Source: Candidatus Aenigmatarchaeota archaeon (lineage in GTDB: Archaea > Aenigmatarchaeota > Aenigmatarchaeia > JACPZZ01). From it: a stretch of DNA of 23,477 bases. This document shows positions 1 to 6,442 of the stretch, piece by piece. Positions within the stretch are counted from its first letter, which is position 1, and each line of letters begins with the position of its first letter. The stretch is from positions 1 through 23,477 of the forward strand of contig JACOVS010000015.1 in NCBI GenBank assembly GCA_016177205.1. The letters are read 5' to 3'. The notes beneath the pieces were generated by a model that was given only the letters and a program-made list of their open reading frames with translations, was not told where the DNA came from and made no database searches. The position numbers were made by a program, and so were the translations under genes.

Positions 1-398
1 CTCGCTTCTATTATGTCCCACAGATGTTTTTTCCCGACGCCCGGTATCAGTTCTAACTGATGCAAGCGGTTTGTTACCGGCCCGGCCTTGCTGAAAAAAT
101 CAACGAACCTTTTCTGGTCCGCATCCACCAGCTTTTCTGTGACATTTTGCAACTCCTGCTTCGCCGCGACCGTAAGGTCGGAGTAACCGATGCGGCCGTG
201 TATGTACCTGACCTTGTCCCGCTTGCCCTCGCCGATATATACGCGCTCGCCGACCTTCAGTTCGATGTCCTCGCGGGGTATGATTTCCAATAAAGAGAAA
301 TATTTCTCGCCTATTGTCTGGGCAACAGGCTCGGAGCGCTGCATGCCCACCCTTCCGCGGGATAGATAATCTATTACTATAACCCATTCGTCTCTCAT
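1..398 (-). CDS. DUF655 family protein (3' part outside window)
   Basis: My reading of the minus strand from the ATG at 398 is open to the window edge (132 codons, no stop). It begins MRDEWVIVIDYLSRG and contains ELKVGERVYIGEGKRDKVRYIHGRI-like text, then near the end an IPGVGKKHLWDIIEA stretch that looks like a helix-hairpin-helix. This matches what I know of the archaeal DUF655 family: an OB-like N-terminal part with a helix-hairpin-helix, presumed nucleic-acid binding, biochemical role unknown. A TATA-like box at 421-428 lies about 26 bp upstream of this ATG, so the mRNA is probably leaderless, which supports the start. The gene is divergent from the replication block. Family assignment is from recognition of the sequence; function is not known. 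Confidence 0.82.
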   Translation of the reverse strand, partial: MRDEWVIVIDYLSRGRVGMQRSEPVAQTIGEKYFSLLEIIPREDIELKVGERVYIGEGKRDKVRYIHGRIGYSDLTVAAKQELQNVTEKLVDADQKRFVDFFSKAGPVTNRLHQLELIPGVGKKHLWDIIEA

Positions 399-420
399 GG
401 TATCACTCGGGCGGCCGCGG

Positions 421-428
421 TATATAAG
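421..428 (-). promoter_or_regulatory. TATA box for the DUF655 gene
   Basis: TATATAAG on the plus strand reads CTTATATA on the minus strand. Its centre is about 26 bp upstream of the minus-strand ATG at 398, so transcription would begin at or very near the start codon. Confidence 0.55.
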
Positions 429-442
429 TACGGCTGCTTTAT

Positions 443-469
443 CACAAGTTTTCCAAAGGGAAAACTGTG
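443..469. repeat. Hairpin A of the divergent intergenic region
   Basis: CACAAGTTTTCC (443-454) pairs with GGAAAACTGTG (459-469) around a short AAAG loop, with one bulged A. It lies between two divergent TATA boxes (421-428 and 511-518), so it should not be transcribed from either promoter. Compare the hairpins at 17922-18000. Confidence 0.75.
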
Positions 470-471
470 CA

Positions 472-489
472 AGGAAACTACAGTTTCCT
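472..489. repeat. Hairpin B, AGGAAACT inverted repeat (copy 1)
   Basis: AGGAAACT (472-479) is a perfect 8-bp inverted match to AGTTTCCT (482-489) with a 2-nt loop. The same two arms recur at 17980-17998 with a 3-nt loop, 17.5 kb away in an unrelated operon. This suggests a small repeat family rather than chance. Confidence 0.8.
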
Positions 490-510
490 ATGTCATAGTC
501 ATTCCCGGGA

Positions 511-518
511 TTTATAAA
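511..518 (+). promoter_or_regulatory. TATA box for the OB-fold gene
   Basis: TTTATAAA is centred about 35 bp upstream of the ATG at 550, predicting a transcript start near 540 and a leader of about 10 nt. This supports ATG 550 over the TTG at 541. Confidence 0.65.
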
Positions 519-549
519 GTTAAAACTTAAATTAAAACTGTTGGTTTTT

Positions 550-888
550 ATGGACTTTCAGAAAAGGCTTCCGGCCACCGAGAAGGTCATAGCCGAAATA
601 GAGCCGGAAAAAGACATACGGGTGAAAATAGTGGGCAAGGTTGTCGGTTTAACGCCTGATTCATTTGTTCTGGACGACGGCGCGGGAACAGTCCACGTGA
701 CAACTGACCCGGAGATAAACATGGAATCCATGAAGGTCAACGACAGCGTGCGTGTGACCGGCCGCGTGTTCGCCTCGGAGAACGGGTTTGAACTGCGCGC
801 CGAGTCTGTTCAAAACGCCAACGGCATTGACATGGGGCTGCTGAAAAGGGTAAGAGAGCTGGAGAAACAGGCCGTGCATCTTATATAA
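550..888 (+). CDS. Single OB-fold nucleic-acid-binding protein (RPA32-like)
   Basis: The 112-residue product has an OB-fold-like pattern at about residues 20-92: IRVKIVGKVVGL, then FVLDDGAGTVHVTT, then VNDSVRVTGRVF, ending in a strand ELRAESVQ. The C-terminal tail (DMGLLKRVRELEKQ) is a short charged helix. Such small one-OB proteins are typical of archaeal RPA-associated or RPA32-like factors that bind single-stranded DNA. The sequence does not show which partner it uses. It stands first in a block followed by PCNA, primase and GINS, which supports a replication role by context. I prefer the ATG at 550 because of the TATA spacing; the upstream TTG at 541 would add MVF. Its stop codon lies inside the TATA-like element of the PCNA gene. 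Replication function is inferred. Confidence 0.75.
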   Translation: MDFQKRLPATEKVIAEIEPEKDIRVKIVGKVVGLTPDSFVLDDGAGTVHVTTDPEINMESMKVNDSVRVTGRVFASENGFELRAESVQNANGIDMGLLKRVRELEKQAVHLI

Positions 889-900
889 GTCCTTTATAAT
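881..900 (+). promoter_or_regulatory. TATA-like elements upstream of PCNA
   Basis: Two candidates, TTATATAA (881-888, overlapping the previous stop codon) and TTTATAAT (893-900), lie about 46 and 34 bp upstream of the PCNA ATG. The second fits the spacing seen elsewhere in the window better. Confidence 0.5.
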
Positions 901-930
901 TCATACATAACTTGTTTTGAAGGGTCTGTA

Positions 931-1683
931 ATGTTCGAAATAACTATCGCGGACGTTGACATGCTTAAAAATTCCGTAGGCGTAGCAGCCGAGATAATAG
1001 ACGAGGGAATTTTCAGGATAAGCAAAAACGGCCTGCGTTTCGTAGCGGCGGACCGGGCGCTGGTCGCTGTCGTAGACCTTAACATAGGGGCCGCGGCCTT
1101 TGAAAAACTTGATGTTACCGAGGACGCGTCTGTCGGCGTTAACATGAACAATTTCGTGTCCGTGCTGCGCCGGGCGTCCGCGGGCGACAAAATCACGCTG
1201 AAGAAGGAGGACGGGCGAAACAAATTAAAGATACTGATCGACGGCCCTTCCAAGCGCAGGTTTGAAGTGCCGATACTTGATATCGCGGAGTCCGAATTAC
1301 CGCCGACGGACAAGCTTGAGTTCTCCTCCTCAATCGAACTGAAGTCCGACATATTGGAGCAGGGAATCGCGGACGCGGAGATTGTGTCCGATGTGGTCGT
1401 ATTCGAGGCCTCCCCTGAAGGCTTCAAGATAAAGTCCGAAGGCGACTCTTCGATAACCGAACTGGAACTCGAAAAAGGCAACACTATGCTGGCGAAACTC
1501 GAATCAACGGACAAAGTCAAATCCGGCTACCCCCTTGATTACCTGAAAAAAATGGTCAAGGCCGCGAGGCTGGCGGAAACGGCAAGCATAAGATTCTCTT
1601 CAGAGTTTCCGATGAAAATGGAATTCAACGACGGCGACAAATTCAGCATATCGTTCGTTCTGGCGCCGCACATGATAGAGTAG
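931..1683 (+). CDS. pcn: DNA polymerase sliding clamp (PCNA)
   Basis: A 250-residue protein of normal PCNA length. It starts MFEITIADVDMLKNSVGVAAEIIDEGIFRISKNG. The LRFVAADRALVAVVDLNI stretch at about 35-52 corresponds to the conserved early PCNA motif around MD.s.V.lV...L. The C-terminus runs SISFVLAPHMIE, the typical final strand that docks PIP-box partners (consensus LAPR-like). PCNA trimers encircle DNA and tether the polymerase, FEN1, ligase and other factors. There is one gene here, consistent with a homotrimer as in most euryarchaea and DPANN. It sits 42 bp after the OB-fold gene and 54 bp before the primase; each has its own TATA-like element, so the block may be several short transcription units. 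Confidence 0.97.
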   Translation: MFEITIADVDMLKNSVGVAAEIIDEGIFRISKNGLRFVAADRALVAVVDLNIGAAAFEKLDVTEDASVGVNMNNFVSVLRRASAGDKITLKKEDGRNKLKILIDGPSKRRFEVPILDIAESELPPTDKLEFSSSIELKSDILEQGIADAEIVSDVVVFEASPEGFKIKSEGDSSITELELEKGNTMLAKLESTDKVKSGYPLDYLKKMVKAARLAETASIRFSSEFPMKMEFNDGDKFSISFVLAPHMIE

Positions 1684-1700
1684 CTGAGCTCCGGATAAAC

Positions 1701-1708
1701 CTTTTAAT
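1701..1708 (+). promoter_or_regulatory. TATA box for the primase gene
   Basis: CTTTTAAT is centred about 33 bp upstream of the ATG at 1738, predicting a start near 1731 and a nearly leaderless message. This argues for ATG 1738 over the TTG at 1729. Confidence 0.5.
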
Positions 1709-1737
1709 CCGCAAAACCACTTCTTCAATTGGTTGAA

Positions 1738-3072
1738 ATGGGCTACAAGCAGGTTTTTGACTATTACTCGCGCGAAGACGTGCAAAACGCGTTGCTGGAG
1801 GCCTCGAAAGACAGGGAGGTAGCGGGAATATTCAAAAACGGCTCCTTCGGGCAAAGGCCCAACGTCCTGATTTACCCTACCGACATCGTTAATATGGCCC
1901 GCTCGGGAACGGTATCGTTCCACGGCTCTGTTGAAAGATGGGACAACCCGATGTCGCTGAGGCCGGGCATGAGCGCTGAAGAGCTTAACGAGTTAAGAAA
2001 AGGGTTTGAGCTGATAATAGACCCGGACGTAAAAGTTTTTGAATTCGCAAAAATAGCCACAAAGGTTTTCTTCGACGAGATTAAATCATACGGCATCAGG
2101 AACCTGGGGGTGAAATACACGGGCGGGAAATCGTTCCATATTGCGGTCCCGTTTGAATCGTTCCCGGAAAATGTCGACTACAAGCCTGTCAAAATTCAAT
2201 ACCCGTCGATACCGCAGATAATCACTTCTTACCTGAAATACAGGGCAAGACAAAAAATCGCGGACGCGATACTGAAGTTTGAGCCGGACATTGGCGAGAT
2301 TTCGAAGAAGGTCAACGTCGAGCCGCAGCATCTCATCTCTGAAGAAGGGTTAAACGTTTACAAAATCGTCACCGAAGTCGGCTTGTTCACAAGCCGCCAC
2401 ATGTTCCGCCTTCCTTATTCATTGCACGAGTCAAGCCTGCTGGTAAGCTTGCCGATTAAAATTTCCGATATAGACAAATTTGAAAAAACAGACGCCTCGC
2501 CGGAAAACGCAAAGGTCAGGGAAAAATTCCTCGACGTAAGCGGCAAAAACAACGATGAAATGGAAACACTGGTCACAGAGGCTATGGACTGGTTTTCTTC
2601 GAAAACAAGGGAGGAAGAGGTAAAGAAAAAATTCGTCATTGTGAACTCCGACAGAATAACGCAGGAATTTTTCCCGCCTTCCGTACAAAGCATATCCAAG
2701 GGGATGGCCGACGGCCGCAAAAGGTCCGTACTGATACTATTCAACTTCCTGCGAAACATGAACTGGTCCGACGATGAAATCGAAAATTTCATTACGGAAT
2801 GGAACCAAAAGAACACGCCGCCCCTTCCTTCAAATTATATACGGTCGCAGATAAGATGGCTGCGCGCATCAAAAAAGATGCTTCCGCCCAACTTCGACAA
2901 AGAGAATTTCTATAAATCGATGGGTATAAACTGCGACGCGGAGACAAGGGCGGGCGCAAGAAACCCGGTCACTTACGCGGTGCGAAGCTTCCGCGCGTCG
3001 GCGCGGAAAACGGTTAAAAAGCCTGCTAAAAGGCGGTTAAACAAGGACGAAGACGAGTATGTAGACGAGTAG
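1738..3072 (+). CDS. priS: Fused archaeo-eukaryotic DNA primase (PriS core + PriL-like C-terminal domain)
   Basis: The 444-residue product has the PriS catalytic core in its first half. LIIDPDV carries the metal-binding pair D95 and D97. KYTGGKSFHIAVPFE (about 126-140) is the SGxxGxH nucleotide-binding motif with H134. SRHMFRLPYSLHES (about 219-232) is the RLPxSLH motif. Residues about 310-418 (FFPPSVQ, GRKRSVLILFNFLRNMNWSDDE, NYIRSQIRW, LPPNF, NPVTYAVRSF) resemble the C-terminal domain of PriL fused behind PriS in DPANN archaea. The tail is basic then acidic. C399 is the only cysteine in the protein: the PriL-type Fe-S ligand positions read Ser (S315, after PP) and Phe (F386, after PPN), and no PriS zinc knuckle is visible. 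The enzyme synthesises primers for replication and lies between PCNA and GINS. The upstream TTG at 1729 is a possible but less likely start. Confidence 0.92.
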   Translation: MGYKQVFDYYSREDVQNALLEASKDREVAGIFKNGSFGQRPNVLIYPTDIVNMARSGTVSFHGSVERWDNPMSLRPGMSAEELNELRKGFELIIDPDVKVFEFAKIATKVFFDEIKSYGIRNLGVKYTGGKSFHIAVPFESFPENVDYKPVKIQYPSIPQIITSYLKYRARQKIADAILKFEPDIGEISKKVNVEPQHLISEEGLNVYKIVTEVGLFTSRHMFRLPYSLHESSLLVSLPIKISDIDKFEKTDASPENAKVREKFLDVSGKNNDEMETLVTEAMDWFSSKTREEEVKKKFVIVNSDRITQEFFPPSVQSISKGMADGRKRSVLILFNFLRNMNWSDDEIENFITEWNQKNTPPLPSNYIRSQIRWLRASKKMLPPNFDKENFYKSMGINCDAETRAGARNPVTYAVRSFRASARKTVKKPAKRRLNKDEDEYVDE

Positions 3073-3084
3073 ACCGATGCGTAG

Positions 3085-3092
3085 CTTTTATC
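3085..3092 (+). promoter_or_regulatory. TATA box for the GINS gene
   Basis: CTTTTATC is centred about 33 bp upstream of the ATG at 3121, the spacing expected for a leaderless or near-leaderless transcript. Confidence 0.45.
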
Positions 3093-3120
3093 CTTACCGG
3101 CCATTTAATAGTAGGTCGAA

Positions 3121-3648
3121 ATGCCGGACATAATGACTTACGAAACTATAAGGAGGATACACAAAGACGAGGAGCTGTCCGTTAAACTGTCGAGGATACC
3201 GGACGATTTTTTCGAAAAGGCCAGGGAATACATCAGGGCGAAGGAAGACTCTGTCAAATCGGACGCCGCGGCCGCGCAGGAATTCCAGAATGTGAAGCAC
3301 AGGCTAAGGTTCATCATGGAGGCGCGCGAACGCAAGATATTGAACATGGCCCTGTATTCCGTGCGCACGGGATTGCCGCCGGAAAACCTGACAGCCGCAG
3401 AAAAACTTTTTTTCGAAAGCATATTGGACTCGTTGAAAAGCTTCAAGCAGTTCCGCGAGGATGTTTTGGAGCCGAAGGAAAACGCCGTGTTGAAGGTCGT
3501 TGCCTTTACCGAAGACACCGACGCCTTTGTGGGCGAGGACATGATTTCATACGGGCCTTTCAAGAAGGGCGACATCGCGTCCATACCAGAGAAAAACGCG
3601 GAAATACTCGTGAATGACAGGAAGGCCGAAGGTATGAAAATACAGTGA
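3121..3648 (+). CDS. GINS complex subunit (Gins51-type)
   Basis: The 175-residue protein has an alpha-helical N-terminal A-domain (MTYETIRRIHKDEELS; KHRLRFIMEARERKILNMAL with GLPPENLTAAEKLFFESIL). A small beta-rich B-domain follows at the C-terminus, with VAFTEDTDAFVGEDMISYGPFKKGDIASIPEKNAEILV over about 127-164. The A-then-B order and the YGPFKKGD.a.lPe.NA motif are those of archaeal Gins51 (Sld5/Psf1 type). GINS joins Cdc45/RecJ-like protein and MCM in the replicative helicase. No Gins23 is seen in the window; many archaea of this kind appear to use one subunit as a homotetramer, but the sequence here cannot decide that. It is the last gene of the replication block, 48 bp after the primase. 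Confidence 0.88.
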   Translation: MPDIMTYETIRRIHKDEELSVKLSRIPDDFFEKAREYIRAKEDSVKSDAAAAQEFQNVKHRLRFIMEARERKILNMALYSVRTGLPPENLTAAEKLFFESILDSLKSFKQFREDVLEPKENAVLKVVAFTEDTDAFVGEDMISYGPFKKGDIASIPEKNAEILVNDRKAEGMKIQ

Positions 3649-3649
3649 C

Positions 3650-3657
3650 CTTTTTAT
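3650..3657 (+). promoter_or_regulatory. TATA box / T-run between GINS and the pentose phosphate operon
   Basis: CTTTTTAT begins 2 nt after the GINS stop codon and is centred about 34 bp before the ATG at 3688. It fits a TATA box for the next operon. As a T-rich tract it could also help terminate the upstream message. Confidence 0.5.
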
Positions 3658-3687
3658 TTCTCGCATTCGTCATATGCAGCAGAGATC

Positions 3688-4593
3688 ATGGGCGAGACCA
3701 TAGCCGTTATCGGCCTGGGAAAAATGGGCAAGAATGTTGCGTTGAACATGCTGTCCAGGGGCTACACTGTTATTGCCAGCAACCGGTCGCCGGAACCGGT
3801 TGACGAATTAAAGCAGAGCGGCGCGATACCGGCTTACACCTTTGAGGATTCTGTGAAACTCCTTCCCGTTCCAAGGAAAGTCTGGATAATGGTTCCCCCG
3901 GGCGCCGTGGACGAGGTGGTAAGCAGGATTAAACCGCACTTACAGGCCGGCGACATAATCATAGAGGCCGGCAATTCAAACTACAAGGAAAGCGCGCGGA
4001 GGCACAGGGAACTATCCGAAAGCGGGATACACTTTTTGGATGCCGGGTGTTCGGGAGGGCCTTCCGGGGCGAGAGACGGCATGTGCATGATGGTTGGCGG
4101 GGATGAAAATGTTTTCAGGCTTGTCGAACCTATACTCAGGAACTTAAGCGTACCCGACGGCGTTGCGTACGTGGGCCCGGCGGGTTCGGGCCATTTCGTA
4201 AAGATGGTTCACAACGCCATTGAGTACGGCATGATGCAATCGATTGGAGAGGGGTTCGAGCTTCTGGAAAAGGGGCCTTACGAACTGGACATGAGAGAGA
4301 TAGCTTACCTGTGGAACCGCGGGTCTGTTGTGCGCTCGTACCTGGTTGAACTCGTTGAGAGGGCGCTGTCCAAAGACCCGAAACTTGAAGCCATCGAAGG
4401 TTATGTTGAAGACACGGGCGAAGGCCGGTGGGCAATACAGGCCGCGATCGAGCGTGACGTGCCTTTTACGGGCTTGTCCCACGCGCTGTTCGCAAGGTTC
4501 CGCTCCAGAAAGAATTCTTTCAGCGATAAAATCCTTGCCGCCCTGCGGAACGAGTTTGGCGGGCACGCTGTCAAAGAGAAAAAATCCGGCTAA
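3688..4593 (+). CDS. gnd: 6-phosphogluconate dehydrogenase, decarboxylating (short form)
   Basis: The 301-residue enzyme oxidises 6-phosphogluconate to ribulose-5-phosphate and CO2. The N-terminal Rossmann motif is VIGLGKMGKNVALNML (7-22). The following SNRSP (31-35) contains the Arg usually associated with NADP binding. IIEAGNSNYKES (91-102) and GCSGGPSGARDGMCMMVGG (120-138) are the substrate-binding signatures. GSGHFVKMVHNAIEYG (166-181) supplies the catalytic Lys K172 and nearby H175 and N176. The C-terminal helical domain is short, as in the approximately 300-residue GndA/YqeC type rather than the 470-residue form. It is first in an operon with the Gfo/Idh oxidoreductase (11-bp gap), rpiA and PRPP synthetase, which together make an oxidative pentose phosphate route to PRPP. 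Cofactor preference is inferred only. Confidence 0.95.
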   Translation: MGETIAVIGLGKMGKNVALNMLSRGYTVIASNRSPEPVDELKQSGAIPAYTFEDSVKLLPVPRKVWIMVPPGAVDEVVSRIKPHLQAGDIIIEAGNSNYKESARRHRELSESGIHFLDAGCSGGPSGARDGMCMMVGGDENVFRLVEPILRNLSVPDGVAYVGPAGSGHFVKMVHNAIEYGMMQSIGEGFELLEKGPYELDMREIAYLWNRGSVVRSYLVELVERALSKDPKLEAIEGYVEDTGEGRWAIQAAIERDVPFTGLSHALFARFRSRKNSFSDKILAALRNEFGGHAVKEKKSG

Positions 4594-4604
4594 AAGGTTT
4601 TTGG

Positions 4605-5729
4605 ATGGGTTACAGGATCGGCGCGGTCGGCATGGGCCACTGGTTTGAAAGGCTGCAAGAGGCGGTTCGCAGGGGCGACAGGATATCGGTTGTCAAGGCG
4701 GCGGGTATACGGTCCTACGACGAAAAGATGGAAATCTTTGCAAAGGCCGGCGTGCCGCGGGAGAACTATTTCCGGATAAAACCTTTTGAGCCCCTGCCAG
4801 ATGAATTTTTTGAAGGCATAGAAATAGTTTACATCGCGAGCCCCAACCAATTCCACGCCGAACAGGTGATACAGGCCCTGTCAAAGGGCAAATTCGTTGT
4901 GGTAGAAAAAACAATAGCCGTCAACGAAGAGGAGTTCAACCGCGTCATGGACTATATTAAAAACAACGGCCTTACAAACAAAATCCATTTGCATCTCCAT
5001 TATCTCAGGAAAGCGCTGACAATGGAACTGCCAAGCCTGCTGTTAACAGCGGCCAGGGAGTACGGGAAAATAAGTTCGGTTTCGGCGACATTTTTTGAGC
5101 AGAAAAGCGCCGAGGATTTGAGAAGGGCGTGGCTCCTGCGGCCGGAGAACGGGGGAATATTCATGGACTGGGTCCATCCCATGGAAATCCTTTACAGGCA
5201 GTGCGGCGCGAGGTTTCTTGAGTGCCTGGGCGTAAAGCCCTTCATTATAAATTCCGGTTACGATACCGTCAACCCGACGGCGGTTGAAGCGCGCTTTGCG
5301 CTGGAGGGGCTTAATTTTACCGAAGATGCGGTCGCGACAATCCGGGTCGGCAAGGGATTTGAGGAGACCCGCTGCAAAACGGTCAGGTTTTATTTTGAAT
5401 CTGGAAGCTTTCTGGACATCAACTACGCAGACTCTGCCGAGGAGTACAATTCGGTATTCAGGGGCACCTGGCAGCTGGTCGAAAACTCCGAAGGAAAACA
5501 GAACGTGGTTGCGGAAGGCGCGCCTACCGGGATGACGCCTTACGAATTCCTTGTTTACGACACGGCGAACCTTGTTGAAAGCGGCAAACCCCTGCTTTCC
5601 ATCGAAGACATATCCGCGCTGTTCGGGGCGCAATGGAAATTCCAGAAGGCGATCAAAGGCGTGGCACCGTCCTCTGACAAGGTTGAGATAAGAGATTTCA
5701 TAAAAGCCGGGCTGGAAAAATTTTATTGA
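4605..5729 (+). CDS. Gfo/Idh/MocA-type oxidoreductase, candidate glucose-6-phosphate dehydrogenase
   Basis: The 374-residue protein has an N-terminal Rossmann domain (YRIGAVGMGHWFERL), then IVYIASPNQFHAEQVIQALSKGK and VVVEKTIAV with the family lysine at E101-K102. An alpha/beta C-terminal domain carries GGIFMDWVHPMEILY (D188, H191), matching the GG..D...H motif of Gfo/Idh proteins. About 26 residues after the EK motif stands HLHLHYLRKALTMELPSLL, with H132-Y133-L134 and K136. This resembles the RIDHYLGK signature that follows the EKP motif of classical G6PDH (Zwf), whose C-terminal domain shares this fold. Zwf is about 490 residues, so this is a compact version. It lies between 6-phosphogluconate dehydrogenase and rpiA, where a G6PDH is the step still needed. 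The oxidoreductase family is secure; the substrate is inferred from motif and context. Confidence 0.85.
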   Translation: MGYRIGAVGMGHWFERLQEAVRRGDRISVVKAAGIRSYDEKMEIFAKAGVPRENYFRIKPFEPLPDEFFEGIEIVYIASPNQFHAEQVIQALSKGKFVVVEKTIAVNEEEFNRVMDYIKNNGLTNKIHLHLHYLRKALTMELPSLLLTAAREYGKISSVSATFFEQKSAEDLRRAWLLRPENGGIFMDWVHPMEILYRQCGARFLECLGVKPFIINSGYDTVNPTAVEARFALEGLNFTEDAVATIRVGKGFEETRCKTVRFYFESGSFLDINYADSAEEYNSVFRGTWQLVENSEGKQNVVAEGAPTGMTPYEFLVYDTANLVESGKPLLSIEDISALFGAQWKFQKAIKGVAPSSDKVEIRDFIKAGLEKFY

Positions 5730-5737
5730 GTGCTGGT

Positions 5738-6442
5738 ATGATTATGATACAAGACGACCTGAAAGCTGCGGCAGCAAGGGACGCGGTAAAACTGGTCAGG
5801 GACAGGCAAATTGTCGGGCTGGGATCCGGAAGCACGTGCAAGATTTTCATAATAGAACTGGGCAGGCTGGTAAGAAACGGCCTTGATATAACAGGCGTGC
5901 CCACCTCAAAGGAAATTGAGGCCCTTGCAGGGGACAACGGAATAAAGACCCTGGCCATTGATGAAGTTGAGCGGATTGACATTGCCGTAGACGGCGCCGA
6001 CGAAATCGACATGCGATTAAACCTCATAAAAGGCTATGGCGGCGCATTGCTGCGCGAAAAAATTGTCGCGTCCAAGGCCGATAACTTTGTGATAATCGCG
6101 GACGAATCAAAGCTTGTTGAGAAGCTGGGAGACAGGGGCATAATCCCGGTTGAGATAAAAAAGAACGGGTGCGAGCAGACTTTGAAAGAACTGGGCAGGA
6201 TCGGAAAGGCGGAAATCAGGGAGAAAGACGGAAATTTTTTCGTAACAGACAACGGAAACCTGATAGCCGACCTTAAAACAAGGATAACAGACCCGTCCGC
6301 GATGGACAAGGAAATTAAATCGATAGAAGGGGTGTTGGAAACCGGGCTGTTCATCTCGATGGCGGATTTTGCGATCATAGGAACCGAAAAAGGCGTCTTG
6401 CACATGGGCGGACACCGCAAAAAAACGGGCGTGAAAGCGTGA
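5738..6442 (+). CDS. rpiA: Ribose-5-phosphate isomerase A
   Basis: The 234-residue enzyme interconverts ribulose-5-phosphate and ribose-5-phosphate. Diagnostic motifs are GLGSGSTCKIFI (27-38, phosphate loop), DIAVDGADEID (81-91, catalytic Asp pair), KGYGGALLREKIVA (98-111, with the catalytic Lys-Glu region), DESKLVEKLG, and IEGVLETGLF near the end. The length is normal for RpiA. The reading frame can be extended to a TTG at 5726 that overlaps the previous stop; I chose the ATG at 5738, and the ATG at 5744 is also possible. Its stop overlaps the GTG start of PRPP synthetase by 4 nt, so translation is probably coupled and product can pass directly to PRPP formation. Confidence 0.97.
   Translation: MIMIQDDLKAAAARDAVKLVRDRQIVGLGSGSTCKIFIIELGRLVRNGLDITGVPTSKEIEALAGDNGIKTLAIDEVERIDIAVDGADEIDMRLNLIKGYGGALLREKIVASKADNFVIIADESKLVEKLGDRGIIPVEIKKNGCEQTLKELGRIGKAEIREKDGNFFVTDNGNLIADLKTRITDPSAMDKEIKSIEGVLETGLFISMADFAIIGTEKGVLHMGGHRKKTGVKA

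Noticed and set aside
100..387. Minus-strand open frame of 95 residues
   Set aside because: It is an out-of-frame Arg/Gly-rich shadow of the DUF655 gene read from ATG 398, which has family-like sequence and a well-placed TATA box.
443..489. CRISPR-like repeat array
   Set aside because: The two hairpins have different sequences, there are no regularly spaced spacers, and no cas gene is present.
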